From Paenibacillus mangrovi (GTDB lineage Bacteria > Bacillota > Bacilli > Paenibacillales > Paenibacillaceae), in assembly GCF_022898935.1 (NCBI RefSeq), contig NZ_JALIRP010000003.1:1-64000 (forward strand): a stretch of DNA of 64,000 nucleotides, read 5' to 3'. Shown here in pieces: positions 53,068 through 61,101 of this stretch (position 1 is its first letter; every line of letters starts with the position of its first letter). The position numbers and the translations under genes are program-made. The notes below the pieces were generated by a model, which had not been told where the DNA came from, did not search any database, and worked only from the letters and a program-made list of their open reading frames with translations.

Positions 53068-54588
53068 TTAAGCCTTCTCCGCCTGTTCTTCCTGATCCGC
53101 CGAGGGCACCGTGTTTCTTAGCCCAAGCACGGAAATAAGACTGACGACGGCAATAACCGCCATCACCACATATAACGAATGAAGGCTTCCCTCCAGAATA
53201 TGCTTCAGCTGATTCCACAGCTCCTGCGGCATGCTGGCGCTGCCTTCTGGAGTCAGCAGCTGGTTCACTTCTTTCTGACCCACATTTCCGAGTCCCGGAT
53301 CGCGGGCGATCCGGTTCGCGATGCTCAGGTTGATCCATGTGCCAAATACCGCAACGCCAACCGTCTGTCCCAAGGTACGTACAAACGAATTCAAGGCAGT
53401 GGAAGCGCCCCGAAGGGAGTAGCCGACGGAGGACTGCGCGATGATGGTAAAGACGGTAGTCGAATAACCGAAGCCCAGACCATAGATAAACGTATAAATC
53501 AGCAAAACATAATGCGGCGTTGAAGCAGTAATAAAAGCAAGTCCAGTAGCGCCGATCACGATGCCGGTAAGCCCGATCACGGTTGTCTTACGCGAGCCTG
53601 CAGTCAGGATCAACCGGCTTCCGAATACGGAGCCGAACAGCCATCCGATGGACATCGGCGCCATGGTTAGACCGGACATAGTCGCATTTTTACCCATGAC
53701 CCCCTGAATCCAGAGCGGCATATACGTGGTCAGACCGATCAGCAGGGCGCTGGTCAGGATGCTGGCCACAGTCGACACCGAAATATCGCGGATACGGAAT
53801 AACTTCAAGGGAAGCATCGGTTCAGCCGCACGATTCTCAATGAAAATAAACGCAGCCAACATCACGGCCGCCAGCAGAAAGCAGCTGATAAGCAGCGGCG
53901 AGCTCCAGCTGAAATATTGCCCGCCGGTTGCCAGAGCAAACAGTAGCGCCGTCATGCCAATCGAAAAGGTCACCGCTCCGGCCACATCGACTTTCACTTT
54001 CTCCCGTTTATCCCGGCTTTCATGAAAATAGCGGGCGATCAGCCACATGGAGATGAAGCCAAACGGAACGTTAAAGCCGAAAATCCAGCGCCAGTTCAAA
54101 TAATCCACGAAATAACCGCCGACCAGCGGACCGATCAGTGAGGAAATCCCCCATACCGAGCTGATCATGCCCTGGATTTTGGCGCGTTCCTCAATCCGGT
54201 ATACGTCCCCGATGATCGTGAACGTCACCGGCACGATGGCCCCGGCGCCGATCCCCTGGATGGCGCGGAAAACGATCAGTTGCTCCATGTTTTGCGAAAA
54301 GCTGCAGAGCAGGGAACCGATGACAAACAGCAGCGAGCCGATCTGAAACACCGGCTTGCGGCCGTACAAATCGCTGATCTTACCAAAAATCGGGGTCGAA
54401 ACGGCCATGGTCAGCAGAAAAGCCGTAAAAATCCAGCTCAGCAGATTCATTCCGCCGAAACTGCTAATAATTGCAGGGCCTGCCGGACCCGTTACCGTTC
54501 CTTCAATAGCTGACAGGAAGGTTGAAAGTAATATTCCGATCAAAATAAACTTGCGTTGCGACTCATTAATACCAGGATTTACAGACAT
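53068..54588 (-). CDS. MFS drug transporter, DHA2 (14-TM) family
   Basis: A 506-residue 14-helix major facilitator. Motifs include TFLSAIEGTVTGPAGPAIIS at TM1, FGKISDLYGRKPVFQIGSLL (motif A) and GISSLIGPLVGGYFVDYLNW (antiporter motif C). The start is ATG 54588 (AAAGGAATC upstream); the frame extends to 54654 without a ribosome site. Substrates unknown. It is the second DHA2 pump in the window; unlike the first, it has no regulator in the same operon. Confidence 0.92.
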   Translation of the reverse strand: MSVNPGINESQRKFILIGILLSTFLSAIEGTVTGPAGPAIISSFGGMNLLSWIFTAFLLTMAVSTPIFGKISDLYGRKPVFQIGSLLFVIGSLLCSFSQNMEQLIVFRAIQGIGAGAIVPVTFTIIGDVYRIEERAKIQGMISSVWGISSLIGPLVGGYFVDYLNWRWIFGFNVPFGFISMWLIARYFHESRDKREKVKVDVAGAVTFSIGMTALLFALATGGQYFSWSSPLLISCFLLAAVMLAAFIFIENRAAEPMLPLKLFRIRDISVSTVASILTSALLIGLTTYMPLWIQGVMGKNATMSGLTMAPMSIGWLFGSVFGSRLILTAGSRKTTVIGLTGIVIGATGLAFITASTPHYVLLIYTFIYGLGFGYSTTVFTIIAQSSVGYSLRGASTALNSFVRTLGQTVGVAVFGTWINLSIANRIARDPGLGNVGQKEVNQLLTPEGSASMPQELWNQLKHILEGSLHSLYVVMAVIAVVSLISVLGLRNTVPSADQEEQAEKA

Positions 54589-54670
54589 TTGATTCCTTTC
54601 TTGACGAATAGATTCGAACACGCCTATTAAATTGTGATGAGGTTTCCATCTCATGTCAACTCTTAAACAT

Positions 54671-54700
54671 AAAAAAGATGAGCCTTTGCGTTAGCTCACC
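54671..54700 (-). terminator. Terminator of the RimJ/RimL-type acetyltransferase gene
   Basis: Minus-strand GGTGAGC and GCTCATC arms with a 10-nt loop, followed by TTTTTT, directly after the stop codon. Confidence 0.7.
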
Positions 54701-54703
54701 ATG

Positions 54704-55270
54704 TTATTTTGCATCTTCCCATTCTTCACGCAGAAGCGCATACATGTTGGCATCCACAAAGCCGCTGTCCGTCTGCCGGTATTGTCTCAGCCGCCCCTCC
54801 AGCGTAAAACCTAGGGACTCAAAAAGCCGCCCGGCACGGATGTTGCGCGGATCCGTCAGCGCCTCAATTCGGTTCAGACCCATATCCTCAAAGGCGTAAT
54901 CCAATACCAGTTCCACCGCCTCACGCATATATCCTTTTCCCCAGAATGGACGTGCCAGCTCACAGCCAATCTCCCCGCGGTAAGCCCCCTCGAGCTGCCA
55001 CCAATTGAGCCCGCAGCTGCCGATCAGCCTGCCATCCGCATCTTCGATTCCCCATCTCAAACCATCGTCGGTTTGGGACAGGCTGTTAAGGATCCGTATC
55101 ATCTCACCCGCCGCAGACACGTCTGGCATCTCAGGGAGATCAGAATAACGCCTCACCTCCGGATCGGACCAGTTGCGGTACATCGCCTCCGCATCTTTCG
55201 AAGAGAGCCGGCGCAGCTTCACCCGTTCACCCCCTAGTACGGGAATTTCTCCTTCGCACCTATATGTCAT
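54704..55270 (-). CDS. GNAT N-acetyltransferase, RimJ/RimL type
   Basis: A 188-residue acetyltransferase of the ribosomal-protein-alanine type. Segments: VKLRRLSSKDAEAMYRNWSD, IGSCGLNWW, GEIGCELARPFWGKGYMREA (acetyl-CoA loop) and NRIEALTDPRNIRAGRLFES followed by LGFTLEG. The start is ATG 55270 (AGGAGG 9 nt upstream); a nearer ATG at 55279 abuts the ribosome site. The real acceptor is unknown; many such proteins act on small molecules. Confidence 0.9.
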   Translation of the reverse strand: MTYRCEGEIPVLGGERVKLRRLSSKDAEAMYRNWSDPEVRRYSDLPEMPDVSAAGEMIRILNSLSQTDDGLRWGIEDADGRLIGSCGLNWWQLEGAYRGEIGCELARPFWGKGYMREAVELVLDYAFEDMGLNRIEALTDPRNIRAGRLFESLGFTLEGRLRQYRQTDSGFVDANMYALLREEWEDAK

Positions 55271-55373
55271 GGAGTCCATCCCTCCTTCCCTGCCAACTTC
55301 AAAATCACATACACTGTACACCTCATACCATCTCTTAAGCAAGCAGGTACCCGCTCGTTCCACAGCAAAAATG

Positions 55374-55402
55374 CAAAAAAGCTTGTCCCATCGGGACAAG
55401 CT
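55374..55402 (-). terminator. Terminator of the bdbDC operon
   Basis: AGCTTGTCCC and GGGACAAGCT form a perfect 10-bp stem with a 3-nt loop, followed on the minus strand by TTTTTTGC, 12 nt after the bdbC stop. Confidence 0.9.
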
Positions 55403-55414
55403 CTGTGATACCAT

Positions 55415-55864
55415 TTATGCTTCCTCAGCTTCATCTTCCGCTTCGCGGCCGATAAGCAGCAGGCAGACGATAAGAATAAACGCAATCAACGCCAGCAGCG
55501 GAATCGTAATGAATCCGAACCAGTTCAAATAGTCAAAATCGCATGGAATACCGACCGAACAGGGAAAAGCCTTCGCAAGCGCCGGAATTTTCTGCTCTGC
55601 ATAATGATAGATAGAGAAGCAGCCTCCGATGATACTAAGCGTCATGGCATAGGGAGTAATTTTGCGGTCGTTCTTGTAGCTTGCAATACCTAGCAGAATC
55701 GCCTGCGGATACATGAAGATCCGCTGAAACCAGCACAGCTTGCAGGGCTCAAAATGCATGATTTCGCTTAAGTACAAGCTTCCGCCCACAGCCACAATGG
55801 ATACAATCCATGCCAAGAACAGGGCATATGGGCGAATAGACGCCAAGAAACGATTGCCTTCCAT
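55415..55864 (-). CDS. bdbC: Disulfide bond formation protein BdbC (DsbB family)
   Basis: A 149-residue, four-helix membrane thiol-disulfide oxidoreductase that reoxidises BdbD using quinone. The two Cys pairs are Cys41/Cys44 (EPCKLCWFQR) and Cys102/Cys108 (FPCSVGIPCDF). A Glu/Asp-rich C-terminal tail is cytoplasmic. The start has AAAAGGAG upstream. It follows bdbD by about 34 nt in the same operon and ends before a terminator. Confidence 0.95.
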   Translation of the reverse strand: MEGNRFLASIRPYALFLAWIVSIVAVGGSLYLSEIMHFEPCKLCWFQRIFMYPQAILLGIASYKNDRKITPYAMTLSIIGGCFSIYHYAEQKIPALAKAFPCSVGIPCDFDYLNWFGFITIPLLALIAFILIVCLLLIGREAEDEAEEA

Positions 55865-55898
55865 CGCTTCGAACTCCTTTTACTTTAGGATCTTGCTC

Positions 55899-56630
55899 TT
55901 ACTTTGTATTTTGTTCAGCCAGTTTTTTATCGATCAGCGGTTTCAGCTCGGTATAGTCCATAGAGGCTTTATCCGAAGCCTTTTCCCCATTGATGAACAG
56001 GGTCGGCGTGCTCATGACATTCAGGCTTCTCGCTTTCTCATTTTGGCTATCGATTTCTTTTTGATAGGTTTTCTCATCAATGTCCTTGCGCAGCTTGTCG
56101 TAATCGACCTTTATATTTTCCTTTTTGGCCAGATCGACCAGAAAATCAGGTGTTGCCCACTCGGTGTTCTCATCCCCCTGATTTCTGTATATCGCTTCGT
56201 AGTATTTCCAGAACTCATCCTTGTTCTGATGTAATACGGACTCTGCGGCCAGAGCGGCGTAATTCGAATCCGTCTCCGGACTGATAATCAGATAATTCAT
56301 GAAGTATAGGGCAACCTTGCCGGAATCAATGTAATCCTTTTGTATCTGCGGAGCAATCTCCTGCGTGAAATATTGGCAGCTTGGACATTTGTAATCGCCC
56401 ATCTCCACAATTTTGACCGGTGCGTTCGGATTTCCCTTTACAGGCAGAGCACTATAGTCAAAGTCTTCCTTGGCCGAACTACTGGGTTTGAATATAAGCA
56501 CCAGCACAAACAGCACCACAATACATGCTCCTGTAATCCAGATCGCCCGCTTCATGCGTTTCTCCTGCTGTTCCCGCTGGGCTTTTTTTTGAGCTGCCTT
56601 ATTCACCGGCTGCTTTTTCTTCGCTTTCAT
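55899..56630 (-). CDS. bdbD: Thiol-disulfide oxidoreductase BdbD (DsbA-like, membrane-anchored)
   Basis: A 243-residue protein with a very basic N-terminus, one membrane anchor (about 29-47) and an extracytoplasmic DsbA-like thioredoxin domain. Active-site Cys82-Pro-Ser-Cys85 is in GDYKCPSCQYF and the cis-Pro is in NVMSTPTLFING. It oxidises exported proteins together with BdbC, encoded next. The start is ATG 56630; the ribosome site (AAAGGAG) is 14 nt away, and a GTG 15 codons upstream is the alternative. Confidence 0.94.
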   Translation of the reverse strand: MKAKKKQPVNKAAQKKAQREQQEKRMKRAIWITGACIVVLFVLVLIFKPSSSAKEDFDYSALPVKGNPNAPVKIVEMGDYKCPSCQYFTQEIAPQIQKDYIDSGKVALYFMNYLIISPETDSNYAALAAESVLHQNKDEFWKYYEAIYRNQGDENTEWATPDFLVDLAKKENIKVDYDKLRKDIDEKTYQKEIDSQNEKARSLNVMSTPTLFINGEKASDKASMDYTELKPLIDKKLAEQNTK

Positions 56631-56924
56631 AGATTGCGAGCCCTCTCCTTTCTTTGAACTAAAGTTTAAAGGCACCTTGGCATATTTTCTTTAGTTCTTC
56701 CTCTATGGTTAGTGACCAAGCACTTCTATTCAACTTTATTCTAGCATCTTACTCTTTGAAAGGCTATATCCGTATCGGACCGTTCTCACCTGCTTTTCGC
56801 GACTCGTTTGCATTCGTCAGAAATTGTACAAACATTCGAAGCCTCTTGATGGCGATTAAATCTGGATATTCCTGTATATACTAAGCCCTACTGAATTTGC
56901 ATGCAGCTTTGGAGGCTAAAAGAA

Positions 56925-57941
56925 ATGGAATGGTGGATTGCTGCTCTAATTATCGGGGTTACCGCGCTTGCGATCGCAGGTATTACCCAGTATGCTTTCG
57001 TACAAATGACTCAAATGAAAGTCTTGAATCACCAGCAAATCTTTGATGAGCTGGAACGGGCGGGAGCACGCCTGCGTGAATATTACGAACCGCTGCCCAA
57101 AGAAGAGGTACAGATTTACAGCCACGATGGCCTTCGCCTGAATGGCGTGGTAGTCAAGGCTGCACAAGAATCCGCACAATGGGTCATTCTCGTTCACGGG
57201 TACACGACCTCCCTGCCCGCATCGATTCCTTTTATGGAAATATTTCTGGAGGAGGGATTCAACGTGCTTCTGATCGATCAGCGGCGCCATGGAAAAAGCG
57301 AGGGAAAATATACGACTTACGGTTTTCTTGAAAAGCATGATATCGCGACATGGATCCGGTATATAACCAGCACCTATGGCGAGAACTGCACGATCGGTCT
57401 ACACGGGGTTTCCTTCGGAGGCGGTACCATCCTGGAGTATCTGTCACTCCCTGATCCAGCGGTTGCTTTTGTCATTGCCGATTGTCCTTATTCAGATCTG
57501 ACACGCCTGATGCATCACCAAATGCAGCGGCTGAACCGGATTCCGGCAGCTCTGTTCCTACCTTTGGTCAATGCCAAACTACGCAGGAAAGCCGGCTTCG
57601 CAATGGAACAGGTCAGCCCCTTGCGTACGGTTGCGGAGAGCAGCATTCCCGTGATGTTTATACACGGCACTAAGGATCATTATATCCCTCCGGAGATGAG
57701 TGAGGATTTATTCGCGGCCAAATCCGGACTGAAGCGCCTCCTGCTAATCGAGGGCGCTACACACGGCTTTGCGATTGAAGGGAATCCAGAGCTGTACAAG
57801 CGGTCAGTAAAGGAGTTTGTGCGGGAGGCTCTTTCAATCCGAAACCATCCGGCACATTCCTATGAATCCGTATCCGAGAGAGCGCCGCAAAAGGAACCCG
57901 ACTGGGCTGGTATCAGTTTGACGGAATCGCCAAATCCTTAA
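56925..57941 (+). CDS. Membrane-anchored alpha/beta hydrolase
   Basis: A 338-residue protein with an N-terminal membrane segment (about 4-24) and an alpha/beta hydrolase domain: WVILVHGYTTSLPASIPF, DQRRHGKSEGKYTTYG, the nucleophile elbow GLHGVSFGGGTILEYL, MFIHGTKDHYIP (Asp) and IEGATHGFAIEG (His). The start is ATG 56925 (GGAGG 9 nt upstream); the longer reading from 56901 has the ribosome site inside. Substrate unknown. It is similar in design, though not closely in sequence, to the protein at 36874-37920. Confidence 0.9.
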   Translation: MEWWIAALIIGVTALAIAGITQYAFVQMTQMKVLNHQQIFDELERAGARLREYYEPLPKEEVQIYSHDGLRLNGVVVKAAQESAQWVILVHGYTTSLPASIPFMEIFLEEGFNVLLIDQRRHGKSEGKYTTYGFLEKHDIATWIRYITSTYGENCTIGLHGVSFGGGTILEYLSLPDPAVAFVIADCPYSDLTRLMHHQMQRLNRIPAALFLPLVNAKLRRKAGFAMEQVSPLRTVAESSIPVMFIHGTKDHYIPPEMSEDLFAAKSGLKRLLLIEGATHGFAIEGNPELYKRSVKEFVREALSIRNHPAHSYESVSERAPQKEPDWAGISLTESPNP

Positions 57942-57956
57942 CCTGTTATCTTTTTC

Positions 57957-57985
57957 TTGACGCGGAACATAATCCTGTATACTAT
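57957..57985 (+). promoter_or_regulatory. Promoter of the GAF-domain reductase gene
   Basis: -35 TTGACG (57957-57962); -10 either TATACT with a 15-nt spacer or TACTAT (57980-57985) with 17 nt. The leader is about 35 nt. Confidence 0.55.
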
Positions 57986-58023
57986 CTTTTATAATTAACC
58001 AACGGTTAAAAGAAAGGTGGAGT

Positions 58024-58506
58024 ATGATGTTTCAAGCACTTCCTTATGAAGGAAACCGGAGCGAGCAGTTCTCGGCGGTTCTGGAACAACTGAAGTCTCT
58101 CATTCACGATGAACCCAGCTCCATCGCCAATCTGGCTAACGCTTCAGCGCTGCTGAACAGCTTCCTGCCGGATATCAACTGGGTCGGCTTCTATCTCTAT
58201 GACGGTCAAGAGCTTGTACTGGGACCTTTCCAAGGCCTTCCGGCCTGCATCCGTATTCCTTTGAACCGGGGCGTATGCGGTACCGCCGCCGCGCAGCGTA
58301 AAACGCTCGTTGTCGATGATGTGCATGAATTTCCTGGACATATTGCTTGCGATGCGGCTTCCAACAGCGAAATTGTTATTCCGCTCATCAAAAATGAACA
58401 GCTGCTCGGTGTACTCGACATCGATAGCCCGCTGAAGGGACGCTTCGACCATGATGAACGCCAGTTTCTGGAGCAGTTTGCCCAAATCATCATTGAGAAA
58501 TTGTAA
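58024..58506 (+). CDS. Free methionine-R-sulfoxide reductase (GAF domain)
   Basis: A 160-residue GAF-fold protein of the fRMsr (MsrC/YtsP) family, which reduces free Met-R-sulfoxide. NWVGFYLYDGQELVLGPFQG, the three conserved cysteines (LPACIRIP, NRGVCGTAAA, GHIACDAAS) and the ending VLDIDSPLKGRFDHDER are diagnostic. The start has AAAGGTGGAG upstream (ATG ATG, either usable). It is monocistronic with its own promoter and terminator. Confidence 0.95.
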   Translation: MMFQALPYEGNRSEQFSAVLEQLKSLIHDEPSSIANLANASALLNSFLPDINWVGFYLYDGQELVLGPFQGLPACIRIPLNRGVCGTAAAQRKTLVVDDVHEFPGHIACDAASNSEIVIPLIKNEQLLGVLDIDSPLKGRFDHDERQFLEQFAQIIIEKL

Positions 58507-58523
58507 TTATTTGTAATACTCTA

Positions 58524-58572
58524 AAAAAGGCAGGGAAACCGACTGAATTCAGACGGGTTCCCTGCCTTTTGA
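58524..58572. terminator. Bidirectional terminator between the GAF and MutS2-like genes
   Basis: AAAGGCAGGGAAACC and GGGTTCCCTGCCTTT arms (about 14 bp with one G-U) and a GAATTC-containing loop, A/T runs on both sides. Confidence 0.9.
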
Positions 58573-58576
58573 ACAT

Positions 58577-60601
58577 TTAGTTGTCCTCGGGTTTGCGGAT
58601 AATGCTCAGCCCTTCCACATGCTTGCGCTGCATCAGCTTGCTTTTCTTCCGGTTCTCCTTGCTGTCAAAAATAATATCGAAATCATAATCCTCCGGATAG
58701 AGATTTCCTTTTTCGATATACAGCTTAAGCCGTTTCCTGTTGATCTTCAGCTTCTGCTTTTGGATCATGACACCGACCATGCCCTTGGCATCCTCTTCCT
58801 GATAGACAATGCCGGTTCGGCCAAACGAACTGACATATACCGCATCTCCAATCTCTAGCCGGCGCGGCTTCGAAAGGGTAGCAGTCTCTTCTTCCGCCTC
58901 TTCCTTCCACGAGTGCTCCTTTTCCATATACGCGTTTCTACTTTTTTGATGCTTTGAAAGGTTTTCTTCCGATTTCTCTTCCGATTTCTCTTCTGATTTC
59001 CCCTCGGATCTTTCTTCACAATCAACAAGCTGCCCTCCTTCCGTCTCCGGTTCAGCCAGCTGCGGTCTATGACTCTGCAAAATATGCCGTGAACGCCCGA
59101 TGATGCCCGTTGGCATGCCGAGCTTGGTGGCAATCTCAATCGCATAGCTTTGACCTGATTCACCGATCGTCAGGCGGTACAGCGGCTCCAGCGTGTCGAC
59201 GTCGAATTCCATGCGTGCATTCTGAAAGCCAGGCGTACGGGAAGCAAAACCCTTCAGCTCGTTAAAATGGGTCGTCACCATCATCATCGCACCACGCTGA
59301 TTCAGCTCCTCGAGGATCGCGATCGAAAGGGACATCCCTTCGCCTGGATCGGTTCCTGCGGCGAGCTCGTCAATCAGCAGCAGCGTGGAACGGTTTGCCG
59401 CATCGACCATGGCTATTAGCCTGCGGATTTGCGCGGAGAACGTGCTGAGCGACTGCTCGATGCTCTGTCCGTCGCCGATCGCCGTCATGATATTGCCGAA
59501 AACCGCGAGTTGGCTCCCTTCCGCAACAGGTACGAGCAGTCCGGACTGAACCATCAAAGTCAGCAGCCCCAGCGTCTTCAGGGCTACGGTTTTCCCGCCG
59601 GTATTGGGTCCAGTAATAATCAGGGAGCGGTATCCTCTCCCCATCTCCAGCTGCAGCGGCACCATGGTTTTCAGCATCAGCGGATGTATCGCATCTTGAA
59701 GACGGATCTGCCCCTGATCGTTTAATTGAACGTTTCTGCCTCCGATTGAGCGTCCATACTTGGCTTTGGCGAAAATAAAATCATAGTTGCCCGTAATATC
59801 GATGTTCAGCTGAAGATCAGCGCTTGCTGCTTCCAGCATGCCTGTCAGCATGCTCAGCACCACGCCTTCCTCGCGCGCCTCATCCGCCTCCAGCATGCCC
59901 AGCTCCGTTTGCAGCATGGATATTTCCTCCGGCTCCACGAATACCGTCTGCCCGCTGGTGGATTGATCCAGCACCGCGCCTTTAATCTGCTTGTGATATT
60001 CCCTCTTCACCGGCACGACATAACGCCCGCCGCGCACGCTAACCAGATGCTCCTGCAGAATGGAGCCGTGCCGCGACAGGATCGAGCTCATCTTCTTCTG
60101 AATGCGCTCCTTGATCACGGCGATTTTCTTGCGGACCTTCTCCAACTGCTTGCTGGCCTCGTCATCCACTTTGCCAAACCGGATGCAGCGCTCGATCTCG
60201 CTCTTTAAACGTGGCAGCTCCTGCATGGATGAAGCATACGTGCTGACCGTCGGCGCGATTTCTCTTTTGCCCGCCATATATTTCCGGAGTTGGCCGCAGC
60301 TGTGCAGAAAGGTCTGAACCGCCGTGAAATCCTGCTCGGAGAACAGGTATCCGGTATGAAGCAGCGACGCGATATGCTCAATACCTTCGAGCGAAGGCAG
60401 CGGGACGCTTGCTCCCTTGTCGAGCAGAGCCTTCGCTTCTGCGGTTTCCAGGAGCGCGGCCTCAATCGCCCGCAGATGGCTCCCCGGCGCCAGATCATCA
60501 ATATGCTTCCTGCCTGCGTAAGATACGGCGTACTCTCGCAGCGCCTCCTTTACTTTGTCATACTCCAGCATGTTCATTGTGATATTGTCCATGGGTTGCA
60601 T
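58577..60601 (-). CDS. MutS2-like ATPase lacking the Smr nuclease domain
   Basis: A 674-residue MutS-superfamily ATPase with MutS2 features. The N-terminal clamp begins MLEYDKVKEALREYAVS; VSVRGGRYVVPVKREYHKQI and LDQSTSGQTVFVEPEE are MutS2 core motifs. Walker A is ITGPNTGGKTVALKTLGLL, Walker B is LLLIDELAAGTDPGEG and VTTHFNELK follows. After the ATPase comes a charged insert with SEEK repeats (about residues 540-556) and a KOW-like region (LEIGDAVYVSSFGRTGIVYQ), but no Smr domain; MutS2 of B. subtilis (about 785 residues) ends in one. The start is uncertain (ATG 60601 or 60592; the AGGAGG is 3 or 12 nt away). A terminator hairpin sits in its leader. Confidence 0.88.
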   Translation of the reverse strand: MQPMDNITMNMLEYDKVKEALREYAVSYAGRKHIDDLAPGSHLRAIEAALLETAEAKALLDKGASVPLPSLEGIEHIASLLHTGYLFSEQDFTAVQTFLHSCGQLRKYMAGKREIAPTVSTYASSMQELPRLKSEIERCIRFGKVDDEASKQLEKVRKKIAVIKERIQKKMSSILSRHGSILQEHLVSVRGGRYVVPVKREYHKQIKGAVLDQSTSGQTVFVEPEEISMLQTELGMLEADEAREEGVVLSMLTGMLEAASADLQLNIDITGNYDFIFAKAKYGRSIGGRNVQLNDQGQIRLQDAIHPLMLKTMVPLQLEMGRGYRSLIITGPNTGGKTVALKTLGLLTLMVQSGLLVPVAEGSQLAVFGNIMTAIGDGQSIEQSLSTFSAQIRRLIAMVDAANRSTLLLIDELAAGTDPGEGMSLSIAILEELNQRGAMMMVTTHFNELKGFASRTPGFQNARMEFDVDTLEPLYRLTIGESGQSYAIEIATKLGMPTGIIGRSRHILQSHRPQLAEPETEGGQLVDCEERSEGKSEEKSEEKSEENLSKHQKSRNAYMEKEHSWKEEAEEETATLSKPRRLEIGDAVYVSSFGRTGIVYQEEDAKGMVGVMIQKQKLKINRKRLKLYIEKGNLYPEDYDFDIIFDSKENRKKSKLMQRKHVEGLSIIRKPEDN

Positions 60602-60634
60602 GAACCTCCTTTGTTCTTTTTTTGTGCCAAAATG

Positions 60635-60673
60635 CAAAAAAAGGACAAAGAACGCATACGCGATTCTTTGTCC
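60635..60673 (-). promoter_or_regulatory. Terminator-like hairpin in the leader of the MutS2-like gene (possible attenuator)
   Basis: On the minus strand GGACAAAGAA and TTCTTTGTCC form a perfect 10-bp stem with an 11-nt loop followed by eight T. It ends 33 nt before the start codon, leaving no room for a promoter in between. The 3' arm can also pair with the region just before the AGGAGG (GAACAAAGGA), so alternative structures are conceivable. Confidence 0.5.
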
Positions 60674-60784
60674 CTAGGTAGCTGCTGGTCGTTTCATTTC
60701 TACAGTTATCCCGAAAAAGAAGTCCTCTTCTGCATGAGCGGCGCTTTCTGCTGCCCTGTATGCTCCAAGCCTCTCTTCTATACG

Positions 60785-60813
60785 CAAAAAAACCGTGCTG
60801 CAAGAGCACGGTT
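60785..60813 (-). terminator. Terminator downstream of the alpha-glucosidase region
   Basis: AACCGTGCT and AGCACGGTT (9 bp), 5-nt loop, then T-run on the minus strand. It lies between the GH13 gene and the MutS2-like gene and should isolate the latter from upstream transcription. Confidence 0.85.
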
Positions 60814-60894
60814 TTCGAAAGGCCTTCACCCAGATTCGAGCCGGATGAAGAAGCCTTATGGATAACAAAGAATGAAACAGCAGCCAAGGTGCCG

Positions 60895-61041
60895 TTTGAT
60901 GCTTCGCGTGTTCTTAACTATTTTCCAAGACTCTCGCAAAGGCACAGGAAAATAAAGCTGCCTCAAATGGCAGGCTTTCCTCTGTCTTTCTTCAAGTCTG
61001 TTATGGAATTGGATTAGTTAAGAACAACCACCGTCATCAAA
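60895..61041. other. Long rod-like inverted repeat (possible structured RNA or MITE relic)
   Basis: The outer arms TTTGATG / CATCAAA and the 11-bp perfect arms GTTCTTAACTA (60910-60920) / TAGTTAAGAAC (61015-61025) enclose further complementary segments. These are TTCC-AGACT / AGTCT-GGAA, AAAG-CACAGGAAA / TTTCCTCTGTCTTT and a CTGCC-TCAAAT-GGCAG tip. Together they fold as one imperfect rod of about 147 nt. It lies in the 464-nt gap after the alpha-glucosidase. No coding frame explains it, and I recognise no known ncRNA or riboswitch family. Confidence 0.45.
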
Positions 61042-61101
61042 ATCTCTCCCTTGGTATAGGATGAGGTAAATTTACCAATATTTTTAAGTGATGTCAAGCC
61101 T

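Noticed and set aside
58960..59010. Short tandem repeats resembling a small repeat array
   Set aside because: The 12-bp units are in frame within the MutS2-like gene and encode SEEK repeats; there are no spacers, so it is not a CRISPR array.
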